The notes below the pieces were generated by a model, which saw only the letters and a program-made list of their open reading frames with translations, made no database searches and had not been told where the DNA came from. The position numbers were made by a program, and so were the translations under genes. Of a DNA stretch of 64,000 nucleotides, positions 13,101 through 23,400 are shown one piece after another. The DNA comes from Ciona intestinalis (taxonomy: Eukaryota; Chordata; Ascidiacea; Phlebobranchia; Cionidae). The stretch covers positions 2,034,662 to 2,098,661 of the forward strand of contig NC_020169.2 in assembly GCF_000224145.3 (NCBI RefSeq), written 5' to 3'. Numbering within the stretch: position 1 is the stretch's first letter; each line of letters begins with the position of its first letter.

Positions 13101-13729
13101 CACAACCTTGGCATAGCAGCGAAGTTATTTAAACCCCCGGGGTGGTGCAATGAAATCGTGTATAATATATAGGGTTACGGTCAGAAAAAGGTGTATGAGC
13201 AAAATTCAATTTATACAACTGAATTTCATATTTTTCGCTTACTTTATGCGCCTAATTTCTGGTCAATTATAATACACTAATGTTTTTTCGGCAATTATTA
13301 CACATTTAAAAAAAAAGGAATTTAGAAAAAAATATAGTATATTTGACTGGGGGTAGACGGGACACCTGTAGCACATTATATCCAAATATCGTGATCGTGT
13401 TTTACACAATTAACAACGGTCTTTGAGAGTCGTGAGGATATACGATTTTTTAATTACAACTCTTTGAATTATTATTGTTTACTATCAAATGGGACGAGAA
13501 AATAGAATGAAAAGGTGTTCCACCTTCCCCCCCCCCCCCCCAGTATATTTTATAGGATATAGAAAATAGCTTACGCTGCTCTGCATTGTGCTGGTGTTAC
13601 GACTGCTCCTCGTGCAAATCTCGTACAACGAAACCTTGAATACAAACTGTAATCACAAGTCAATTGTCCTAACGTCAAAGTCAGGTCGAATAGCAGCACC
13701 ACAGAAATAATCCTACTTGCCCAAGACAT
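2305..13729 (-). CDS. Secreted trefoil-EGF-Sushi(9) mosaic protein
   Basis: Twenty exons give about 961 residues. On the minus strand they run 13729-13575, 12254-12196, 11961-11902, 10937-10867, 10389-10344, 10150-10037, 9403-9233, 8946-8773, 8498-8316, 7943-7752, 7336-7160, 7103-6915, 6529-6323, 5633-5445, 4625-4437, 4176-4005, 3427-3286, 3095-2927, 2784-2680, 2426-2305 (stop TAA). Every junction has GT-AG ends and keeps frame; the EGF exon and all nine Sushi exons are bounded by phase-1 introns, the usual form for shuffled extracellular modules. A signal peptide (hydrophobic core VVLLFDLTLTL) sends it to the secretory path, and no membrane anchor is visible. Sushi and EGF modules usually bind other extracellular proteins, so an adhesion, egg-coat or complement-like role is possible but not shown. 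The first ATG of the exon would add eight residues (MQCKSRVT); the second is preferred because it directly precedes the signal peptide. I do not recognise a named orthologue. Confidence 0.85.
3617..3895 (-). mobile_element. tRNA-derived SINE, near full length
   Basis: It reads from a ggcgccgtagc head through accaatgggttg-like and ggataaagtaagtta sections to a tail, all on the minus strand; lies in a Sushi-gene intron. Confidence 0.75.
4745..4978 (-). mobile_element. SINE, strongly diverged
   Basis: Recognised by tgcccaaggatacatacac and the head-like ccgtggctcagtagtcca. Confidence 0.5.
5145..5275 (-). mobile_element. SINE fragment, strongly diverged
   Basis: tttggataaaccatcagtaa with following gaccaggttgaag resembles the middle of the family. 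Confidence 0.35.
6058..6272 (-). mobile_element. SINE, diverged
   Basis: atttgcccaaggacacacac and caaccattgtggc mark the middle part. Confidence 0.5.
7978..8300 (-). mobile_element. SINE, near full length
   Basis: Tail aataaataaatgaatg, body through gacaatttgaacaacccatt-like sequence to a ggcgcc head; lies between Sushi exons 3 and 4. Confidence 0.75.
9588..9899 (-). mobile_element. SINE, near full length
   Basis: Complete minus-strand copy; a truncated piece of another copy (ttaaggacacatacgcc) precedes it at 9540-9587. Confidence 0.75.
10037..10150 (-). other. EGF-like domain exon, calcium-binding type start
   Basis: One phase-1 exon encodes a six-cysteine EGF domain that opens with DIDECASSPCQNGGVC, the typical start of calcium-binding EGF domains. 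It lies between a short cysteine-bearing linker exon (10389-10344) and the first Sushi domain. Confidence 0.9.
10984..11219 (-). mobile_element. SINE with internal deletion
   Basis: Starts with (gaat)n, keeps tcctcgcgtggccggaaaac and jumps from gataatttgga directly to the head region (ggttagaggcaggcgggc). Confidence 0.75.
11654..11799 (-). mobile_element. MITE, degraded copy
   Basis: Retains gatgggacatgttttcat at the left and aaacacgatccgg with a ragged right terminus. Confidence 0.5.
12797..12984 (+). mobile_element. MITE copy
   Basis: Full length, with tatagtagagtgaggg and cccactctactata ends; lies in the first introns/5' area of the trefoil-Sushi gene. Confidence 0.75.
13333..13550 (+). 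mobile_element. MITE copy with poly-C tract
   Basis: The right terminus has expanded into a run of about 14 C (13528-13541), probably slippage in the CCCCC of the inverted repeat. Confidence 0.7.
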
Positions 13730-13784
13730 CGTTACTCGCGACTTGCACTGCAACTAAATCGCCTTCCAGATACGTCTTACCAGC

Positions 13785-13791
13785 ATTTATA
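13785..13791 (-). promoter_or_regulatory. Candidate TATA box of the trefoil-Sushi gene
   Basis: TATAAAT on the minus strand lies about 56 bp upstream of the chosen ATG (13729). A start site about 30 bp downstream would fall close to the alternative upstream ATG (13753), which favours the downstream ATG. Based on position and motif only. Confidence 0.35.
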
Positions 13792-14039
13792 TTTGCTTTT
13801 TTTGTGATTTTTTATTGGCATCGGAAACTTTTTTTCTTTTTTTCATTTACCAAGCGTGCGCGAATTTTTTGTGGGTACTGTTTACAGTTCAAGGGCGTAT
13901 AACTGTAACAGTTCATTTGTTCCACGTATTTGGTATGAAACAAGTTCTCCATCTTATAAACAATCACTCTATTATCGGACGTGTTTAAAATTATATCTGC
14001 TGCAAGGTGTGACCTACCACTGAGGTAACTAAACTACTG

Positions 14040-14178
14040 AGGTAAGATACCGTTATGTATATCCTATATTTCGTAATCGTGTTTTGACCTACTTTTTAAG
14101 TCGTGAGGATACTATAGTTACATAATTTTTGAACTTTCTTTGTTTACTACCAAATGGGACTATAAAAAAGAATGAAAA
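14040..14178 (+). mobile_element. MITE fragment
   Basis: Carries gtaatcgtgttttgac and actaccaaatgggac but lacks clear termini. Confidence 0.5.
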
Positions 14179-14262
14179 ATTATTTAAACGTGTAGGCCTA
14201 CTTATTTAGGATCGCCAAAATTAGCTTTCAAAATACAATATCCAACTAACAGTAATTTTAAA

Positions 14263-14460
14263 TATAGTACAGTGGGGAAAGATGGGATACCTTTTTAATC
14301 TATTTCTCTCGTCCCATTTGTTAATGAACAAAGATTTTTTTTCAATTAAAACTATATCCTCACAACTCATATAGACTATTGGTAATGGTATACAAACATG
14401 GTCAGGATATTTGAAATAATATGTGCTAAAAGTGTCACATCTTCCCAAAACCTACTATAT
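14263..14460 (-). mobile_element. MITE copy
   Basis: Both termini are present (tatagtacagtgggg, cctactatat). Confidence 0.75.
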
Positions 14461-14897
14461 TTACACTGACATAATGCAAATGGAGTTTACGTTTAAATTG
14501 TTTTCTTGTAAATTGATAAGTCTTACCTGAACTGTTCGATACAGTGAAATAACTTTGGCCTTCATAATAACAATTTGCTATTTTTTACGGACGTTTTTTA
14601 AGCGGAAATCGATCTTTTGTTCCTGCGACTTCGTCAGAAAAATCGTTTCAATGACTGTACTAGGAATAATTAAAATTTCTTTACAGTTATTTAACAAAAA
14701 AGGTATTTTCTGTACTTATACAAATATAATCCGTAGTAAATCATATAGCTTTCAAGACATCCAGATTCTACTAGTCGTCTGTTGCTTATTTGTATATATA
14801 TGGGCTACATCTATACATAGTTTTGTTTCAAATTTCAATCCGCCCTTTAACTCATGTCTTTGCTATACCAACACAATGTATGTATTATATAGCACGG

Positions 14898-14967
14898 TTG
14901 GGAATAGGCCATTTTTTCATTACGTCTCTTGTCCCATTTGGTAGTAAACAGAGAACATTCAATAAAT
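14898..14967 (-). mobile_element. MITE truncated by assembly gap
   Basis: Contains cccatttggtagtaaaca and stops at the N run. Confidence 0.6.
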
Positions 14968-15467
14968 NNNNNNNNNNNNNNNNNNNNNNNNNNNNNNNNN
15001 NNNNNNNNNNNNNNNNNNNNNNNNNNNNNNNNNNNNNNNNNNNNNNNNNNNNNNNNNNNNNNNNNNNNNNNNNNNNNNNNNNNNNNNNNNNNNNNNNNNN
15101 NNNNNNNNNNNNNNNNNNNNNNNNNNNNNNNNNNNNNNNNNNNNNNNNNNNNNNNNNNNNNNNNNNNNNNNNNNNNNNNNNNNNNNNNNNNNNNNNNNNN
15201 NNNNNNNNNNNNNNNNNNNNNNNNNNNNNNNNNNNNNNNNNNNNNNNNNNNNNNNNNNNNNNNNNNNNNNNNNNNNNNNNNNNNNNNNNNNNNNNNNNNN
15301 NNNNNNNNNNNNNNNNNNNNNNNNNNNNNNNNNNNNNNNNNNNNNNNNNNNNNNNNNNNNNNNNNNNNNNNNNNNNNNNNNNNNNNNNNNNNNNNNNNNN
15401 NNNNNNNNNNNNNNNNNNNNNNNNNNNNNNNNNNNNNNNNNNNNNNNNNNNNNNNNNNNNNNNNNNN
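14968..15467. other. Assembly gap (500 N)
   Basis: It truncates a MITE on its left and may hide the start of the GSAP gene. Confidence 0.99.
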
Positions 15468-15565
15468 GATCCCAATTGGTGTGTTACGTTTTTTTGATCA
15501 TTTATTTGACAAGCACTGGTGTATACACAGGTGCTAGCAGAGGGGTTCTTTCACCAACAAATGGT

Positions 15566-15592
15566 TAATAATAATAATAATAATAATATGCA
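15566..15592. repeat. (TAA)n microsatellite
   Basis: About eight TAA units. Confidence 0.9.
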
Positions 15593-15852
15593 ATAGGGGT
15601 TCAATAGCCCAGTGTTTTAAGTGCAGCTTTTTCATACTTTTTTCATAGTGTGTTTTAACGACTGTCATTTTGTGTTGATCCATTCGTTGTCTTTATGTTT
15701 TAATTATGCTTTAGTTTTAAAGTAAAAAATAAAAAAAAATTATGTTATGTTAGAATTTTTAAAAAATTGCCGACGGCTCCTTTTAAGGCAACCTGTTTTG
15801 CTGGGTTTGTCATACAGTATATAATAGTGAATAAAAGGTGTTTAAAAAATAG

Positions 15853-16307
15853 GTCTAACAACATGGAACAGCAGCAGAAAATCACATCATAACGAGACAA
15901 TAATGAAAAACCAACAAAGTTTAACTGCAAGTCTACCAAGTCATGCAACAGGTACTCTACCATTCACATATTGTAGGGTGGGGAAGATGGGACACCTTTA
16001 GCACATAATATCCAAATATCCTGATCGTATTTTAAACGATTAACAACGATCAATAGGAGTCGTGAAGATACCCTTTTATAATTCTTTAAATTTTTCTTGT
16101 TTACTACCAAAGAAAACAAGAAAATAGAATATAAATACTATATATATATATAAAGTAACCGTTAAGAACAAACCTAAACAATAAGCATACCAAACGGTGA
16201 CGGTGTAAAATTTGTTTCTATTTCTATTAGATGCCAAACCATTTGGAGCAAGCAGTAGATGTAACAATAGTTCTTCCACTGATGAATCGTCTGCACATAT
16301 TTGGTTT
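15853..16307 (+). CDS. Possible upstream GSAP exons
   Basis: Two open stretches join in frame: 15853-15951 (contains QQSLTASLPSHAT) and 16231-16303 or 16231-16307 (contains AKPFGASSRCNNSSSTDES). They would supply the low-complexity loop that precedes the first secure exon. A donor at 16308 and the alternative acceptor before 17493 (FNTRRKLVQRVLF) are both phase 0 and compatible. Splice sites are plausible, but the sequence is poorly conserved and the 14968-15467 gap may hide further exons. An mRNA is needed to confirm. Confidence 0.35.
15969..16142 (+). mobile_element. MITE copy, right end eroded
   Basis: The left end tattgtagggtggggaag is intact; the right end dissolves into a TA microsatellite. 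Confidence 0.7.
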
Positions 16308-16678
16308 GTATTTTTTTTGTTTATTTTACCAAAATATTTAAAATGGCATTATGGTAGGGTTTCATTGCCTGTGCATGCAGTATATATTTTTATTCAAGTT
16401 TTCATACAAAATTCATTGATAGTCAGATGATACTTTAAAAATGCAGGGATAGTTATACGTGCATTCTTCTGAAAGAAATATGTATACCTTATTTGTTCGT
16501 ATTGTGTACTAATTTCTGCAATGTAAAATAACTCTAAAATAGGCCTGACTATCCTGCCACTTTAGATTCTGTGCCTAAAGTTGGTACTTAAATGTAATAA
16601 ATCACCCTTAAAATTTTTGTATTAATATCTAAAACACCACTTCTCGAGAACAAAATATTTTAGTGAACTTTGATTGTG

Positions 16679-16720
16679 TAACAACTTAAGACAACATGTA
16701 ACAACTTAAGACAACATGTA
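16679..16720. repeat. 21 bp tandem repeat x2
   Basis: gtaacaacttaagacaacat occurs twice back to back. Confidence 0.85.
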
Positions 16721-16895
16721 GTAAACATAAAACATTTAAATATTGGTCAAATATTACTGTACACAAATTAAAATACAGTTAATGTTGCACCATTATCAGT
16801 ATAATGTTTTATCAGGAATGAAATACATGATGAAGAATACCCAAAGTATAGCAAAGAGAGTTATACTTCATACATAGCAGAAGTTTACCCAACTG

Positions 16896-17033
16896 GTATG
16901 AATGAATGAATGAATGTAATGTAACTTGCTTTATCCTCGTGGATTGAAAAACGACAGTTGTTAAACACGAGTGTTCTGTTTTATACATTTTGGCCAGGTT
17001 AAGAGTTACCAAGTATGTACTTTGTGGGTGATT
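16896..17033 (-). mobile_element. SINE 3' fragment
   Basis: gaatgaatgaatgaatgtaa tail followed by tatcctcgtgg and the 3' domain. Confidence 0.65.
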
Positions 17034-17314
17034 ATTTGTCAGGTGCTTGCTTTGCCAATTATGTTTAAGTAAGTTGTCTAGGTTATACGTTCTAAGTTAT
17101 TAATTACACATCGCTCTGTTGAATCAGCTTTGTTGGATAAAGTCAAATCAAACGTAAAACTGTTCTATATTGGATTATTGGTAAGGTCCTGTGTTGAAAT
17201 ACATCAGGGGACCTGGGATTTAGCTCAGGCCAGAGTTGATCTATTATCCCCAAAATATTTTTTTTATCCAGTGGGTTAAACAAAGCTAGATATGGCTGTT
17301 CATGATTAAAAAAA

Positions 17315-17460
17315 AAAATAAAAAAGTAATCACCCATCAAGTAACATACTTGGTAACTCGTAAGCTGGCATGAGGTGTATGAAACAGAATACTCATGTTT
17401 AATAACCGGCGTTTTCGGGCCACGCGAGGATACAGTAAGTTACATTTCTTCATACATTTA
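17315..17460 (+). mobile_element. SINE 3' fragment
   Basis: It ends just upstream of the first secure GSAP exon. Confidence 0.65.
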
Positions 17461-17478
17461 ATTTGTATTCTCTATCAG

Positions 17479-20400
17479 GTTGGTCAATGAAGTTTAACAC
17501 GCGGAGAAAACTTGTGCAACGAGTTCTATTCACCAACTGGTTGAATGTGAAGCTTAATGGTGATTTAAAACTGACTAGCTACCAAGTGTTGCTAGTCATG
17601 CATAGAGAATCAATAGGTAAGATTAGCTTTTAACGAGATTAATATTTTAAGCATACTTGGTGTAGTGACTACGCTTATTTTCTTCCAATTAAATTTAAAT
17701 ATTTTGTTTTACTTTAAGCGTGTTTTAACAACTCTTGTATTGTCGCTGTATCCTGTCTTTTCGTTTNNNNNNNNNNNNNNNNNNNNNNNNNNNNNNNNNN
17801 NNNNNNNNNNNNNNNNNNNNNNNNNNNNNNNNNNNNNNNNNNNNNNNNNNNNNNNNNNNNNNNNNNNNNNNNNNNNNNNNNNNNNNNNNNNNNNNNNNNN
17901 NNNNNNNNNNNNNNNNNNNNNNNNNNNNNNNNNNNNNNNNNNNNNNNNNNNNNNNNNNNNNNNNNNNNNNNNNNNNNNNNNNNNNNNNNNNNNNNNNNNN
18001 NNNNNNNNNNNNNNNNNNNNNNNNNNNNNNNNNNNNNNNNNNNNNNNNNNNNNNNNNNNNNNNNNNNNNNNNNNNNNNNNNNNNNNNNNNNNNNNNNNNN
18101 NNNNNNNNNNNNNNNNNNNNNNNNNNNNNNNNNNNNNNNNNNNNNNNNNNNNNNNNNNNNNNNNNNNNNNNNNNNNNNNNNNNNNNNNNNNNNNNNNNNN
18201 NNNNNNNNNNNGAAATAAGTCATGTTGATTTATTTTATGAACTAACTTATAATTTTTATATCTTTTTCACCACTTGGTTTGTTACTTGTAAGCAGATTTG
18301 AGAAATGTTTCAAGTATCTTACTTTACCCGATGTATGTTTTTAAACGTTTTAAATATTTGCATATGTTTACCATGAATACATGTATTGTGCCTTTTCAAT
18401 GCATTCTGTACATTCCTTATTCAGGACTTTATAATGTTGTGATTGAGGATATGCAATATGGGAAAATGAAAACAAGCCAGGGTAGTTTATTATTGGAACA
18501 ACCATCACGAACAAGGGTATTTGGAAAACCCACTTCTGAGGTATTTAATAAATTTAACATAACTGTTTTTCAAAACATTTTATTTTTTATGGGTGCGTTT
18601 AGTTTTCCCAAAACTTGAGATGGTAAGACAGGCCAAACCTAGATTTTCCTACACTTTCTGTAAGGGTGAGCTGCTATGGTTTGGCATGCTATAGGACCTT
18701 GGATTTAGACCAGGGTTGTCCAGTTGGTTTATTTATTAATTGTCAAACAATATGTTTTTGACTGTCACTGCCTCCCCTAGATTTAAAAAAGTTGGGTGCA
18801 CATTAAAAGCGGCGCTTTTTAATGTCTTTCCCACTCCTTTTATCCATAACTTCATTTAATGACTGTTGCTTTGTTGTTAATGACCTTTTCTTCGTTTTTT
18901 TAAATAACATGATCCTTGCTATTGTTTTCTAAGTGATAAATAAAATTTTGTTATGTTACACTACAGTAAATTTTACACTAATGTTTTGAAGTTAACCTTT
19001 TTATGAACAAGCATATATTACCACAGGTTCTATCATCCCATGCAATATGGAACCAATGGGAGCCTCATACACAAAGGTTATGGTACATGGTTCCAATAAC
19101 AAACAAATCCCTAGAAAAACACCAGGTAAGCACTTTAATTGTTGTAAATTCCGCGAATCTAACCCTAACCTGGTGCTCGTAAAGTTGAACAATTCTTGTG
19201 TAAAGAATACAATAAAGATTTAAGGAAACATAACAGACAAAAATCAGGTTCAACCAATTTTATAATAAAATCAAGTCTTGCCAATTGTATATATATGATA
19301 TATTATACAATTAGTTAGACTTGATTTTTTGTCTGTTACTTTTTTGTAGCACCAGATCCTTTAGGTTAGCATTTTAAGTGAAGTTTTTTTTAGCGAACTA
19401 AATTTAACTATTCTAATAATTTTTTTTCTCAAAGAAATTATCCAGTGAAGAAATTGCAGGTTTACCAACCAAATGCAACATTGTGTGCTTGCAGTTTTAT
19501 GAAACTGTGCCACACCAGAAAGTTCTGGAAGTTCAGGTTTGAAACAATAAAAGTAAAAAGTGTATAGTGAGCTACTACCAATTATATAAGAAATGGAAAA
19601 AACAATAATAATTTTCTAATTTCCAAATGCTGTTTAATTATTAATATATAACAGTCAATTGTATAATGTATTTTTTTCCAAAACAACAAATTTTCGAAAC
19701 AAAGTATTTTTTATTTTAAAACAACCTGATTTTTGCATGCTATAAATCATTACAAACAAGGCTATGTACATATTATTAACCTGTGCTGTTGTAAATTTCT
19801 GTTTACTCCGCCCTTTATTTGCACTAGCTCTGCTTACACCTGTCTCGTTTTGCTTTGTACAACACAAGCTCACTGAACCGACATTATGATCTTGACCCAA
19901 CAGTTTCGAGTATTGAACTTAACATGAGAGTTGTCACAATGTGTGAATCAGGTAGATAAACTTATTCTTATTGTATTATGTATATTTTTACCAAAAAAAA
20001 AACAATTAAAATCAATACCTGTGTAGTATTAAATACTATTATTGGATAAATTGAGAGTTTTCCAAATACACAAAAAATGTTGAAGTGCAAATTTACAAAA
20101 AAAAAACAAAATAGAGTATTTTTTAAGAGAATTGCCCCAACCCATTGGTCACTAATAGATTGTCTAAATTGTCAGTCATACAGGAAAAACATACCCACAA
20201 ATTTAAATAGGTGTTAACTCATAAGCTGGCATTACGAAGAAAAAAACCCATGTTATAAGGACAGTCTTTTTCCAGCCATGTAAGGATATACAAATTACAT
20301 TCATTCACAAACATTATTTTAATATGGTTTAATACTTTAATCCCCTTACCCAACTCACATGGTATTTCCTAATGCACACAGTTGGCTTAGCGGTTAATGA

Positions 20401-23400
20401 TAATCTAAATGGGTTGTCTAAATTATCAGGCATACATGAAAAAAAATGAAAAAATTAATCACCCACAAAGTAACGCGCTTGGTAACTCAAAGGCTGGCAC
20501 AAGCTGTATGAAACACTTGTGTTTTACGACTATTTTTTTCCAGCCACGTGAGGACAAAGTAAGTTACATTCATTCATTCATTCAAATCCTTGTTTATAAA
20601 CCAATAATCCATATAATCCTGGTATTAAACACAAACCGTTTACACAGGTTTAACATGCGTGTGTTGGCAAGAAAAACAATCCAAGCATAACGTCGGAAAC
20701 AGACTTTATTCTATCGCAATCTTGAACAAAGATATTTTGATCCACCATCCATATCAGGTAATATGTGACGTACAGGTCACAAACCGAAAAGCTGAAAATT
20801 ATATGATAATAAAAAATAACCTTTTAAATTTATCTATATAATGCCATTGACAAATTGGTAAATAAAAATGACTAAACAGTAAATGAAAATGTTTGAAGTT
20901 GAATGATACCTTTTTCATTAAAAATTCCATGCATTAATATGCAACCGATTTTTTTACTCTAAACGGTTTGATTTTGCGCTATTGTTTTAAAGGCCGTCTC
21001 ATTTTTGAAGCTTTGGTGGTTTCTTTAGATCACATCTGTATCAAATATACCTGTTTTCATTATTAGTTATCATGCCCACTTTAATTTGTGTACAGGAAGA
21101 CATAGGTGACGTTCCTATAAGTTTCTATCCACTGGGTAGCATGTTAATAGTTCAAGCAGCTGGCAAGTTCCTCCATATATACGACACTAATGCCATTTCC
21201 TGCAATGAAATCAGGATGCAAAGTGGATTGTTTCACTTACTACTTTCAGGTATGATTGGCCGCCAAAAGAAATGTTTTCATTTTTTTTTTATTACTAAAA
21301 TACCAAAAGCTTTTAAAACTACACAGAAATGGTTATTCCTTACAGTTACTGTGCTGTGGCACAGTGGTCAGTGGTTAGCATGTCTGACTTTAACCCAGAG
21401 GGTAAGGTTTTAAGGCTTGACGTTTCTACCATTATCAGTGTGTATTTTTGGTGGGCAAGACACTTTGCAACAATTGCTTCAAGCCAGTGGACTTCTTCTA
21501 AATTAACAACTTTTCTCAGTTGTCAACCATAAAATAAAAAAAAATTAAAATTCCCCAAAAAATAATCACTTACAAAGCTACACATTAGATAACTTGTAAG
21601 AAAACACGAGTTGTGTGAAACAGAAAAGTTGTGTTATAGCAACTTTGGTTGCCATGCCAACAAAATACATTAATATAATAATATTAACATGTAATAATAA
21701 TAATGATAACTTTTATTTGTCTATTGGATTACGATAGTAAAAAAAATTTAGAAATATTTTAAACTAAAAGAAAGGATATAGCGACAAAACAACAGTTGTT
21801 AAAACACGCTTACAGTTAAAAACATATTTACACTTNNNNNNNNNNNNNNNNNNNNNNNNNNNNNNNNNNNNNNNNNNNNNNNNNNATGCTTAAGTTTCAT
21901 ATGCTTAAACGAGCCTAATCTTAAAATACACGATAAAACTGTAAAAATGCGTTTTTATTTCTAAGACCTTTGGCTAAGTGCGCCGCAAACATTTTGAATA
22001 GCTCAAGTGGCGCCGGGTGAAAAAAAAGTTTGGGAACCACTGCCTTACAGTTACTGTGCTGTGGCACAGTGGTCAGTGGTTAGCAAAATTAGCATGTCTG
22101 ACTTTAACCCAGAGGGTAAGGTTTTAAGGCTTGACGTTTCTACCATTATCAGTGTGTATTTTTGGTGGGCAAGACACTTCGCAACAATTGCTTCAAGCCA
22201 GTGGACTTCTTCTAAATTAACAACTTTTTTCAGTTGTCAACCATAAAATAAAAAAAAATTAAAGTTCCCCAAAAAATAATCACTTACAAAGCTACACATT
22301 AGATAACTTGTAAGAAAACACGAGTTGTGTGAAACAGAAAAGTTGTGTTATAGCTACTATGGTTGCCATGCCCAAAAAATACATTAATATAATAATATTA
22401 ACATGTAATAATATAATGTAATAATAATAATGATAACTTTTATTTGTCTATGGGATTACGATAGTAAAAAAAATTTAGAAATATTTTAAACTAAAAGAAA
22501 GGATATAGCGACAAAACAACAGTTGTTAAAACACGCTTACAGTTAAAACTCTACAATTCTACATATACCATTACAGGAGACTTGCTGCCACCAATTGCCA
22601 ACCACCATCTAGAATACATAAAGCGACATTACCGGCCAGTTGCTGATTCTGAGAGCGACCCAAACCATTACAGCGATTCACAAGAATCCATTCTGTCTTC
22701 TGTTGGAAGTTACGATTGCGCAACTATCTGTTTTGATCTGACCCGACGCTGTTTTTTATCACTGGAGTTATGCTCGCAAGCTTTTTGTGAATTATTCACA
22801 AGTGATAGAACTACCACTAAAAACAAGTAAACATAATTCGACTTTTTTTTCTATAAAGAAAAAATTCTTTTTATAAAACTACTGATAACTTATATCATTA
22901 AAAATTTTGCTCACTATAAAATGCAATGTTTTTGCATCAGAAAACCAGTTTAAAAAATGATATTATGGCCTGTACTCTAAAGTATTGGTGGCAGAATGTT
23001 TCGTTTAATGCTACTATTTGTTAAATTACTTATTTAAAATCTGCAGAGTCTACATGACCCGCCAGGCAGTTCTGTACCCTCAAGGTTGTAATGCATCTTC
23101 TAACCTGCTATCAATTGTATTGCAAACTATCATTACATTTCCAGCACAACATTACATAACCCCTATGTTATGCCAACTACTTACAGGTAAGTTTTTCAAA
23201 AACAAAATTACAAAAAAAATATTAACAAATTTTTGAGTGCAAAAACAGTTAAATTAAAAAAAAATGTTTTTAGAAAAAGTGCTTTTAGAAAAATAATTAA
23301 ATAAAAAAATTTAAATAATAAAAAAATATTAACATGATAATGAGATTCAGATATTTTTAGCCATGGCATGTGCAGAGTTAGCTGATTACAAGCATGCTAT

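Larger units (their letters stand above)
12196..13729 (-). other. Signal peptide and P-type trefoil domain (exons 1-2)
   Basis: Residues 1 to about 22 form the signal peptide. Residues about 24-70 carry the trefoil cysteine pattern, with the hallmark CRAAGCCYD followed by a final CF. The domain is split between two exons: exon 1 ends inside the Ala codon just before GCCYD, at 13575, and exon 2 (12254-12196) completes it. Trefoil domains occur in mucosal and egg-coat proteins. The identification rests on the cysteine spacing and the GCC[YF]D signature. Confidence 0.8.

Noticed and set aside
21329..21532. Open frame repeated at 22007-22246 with nearly the same translation
   Set aside because: Both lie in the duplicated SINE-containing repeat, so the similarity reflects the repeat and not a gene family.
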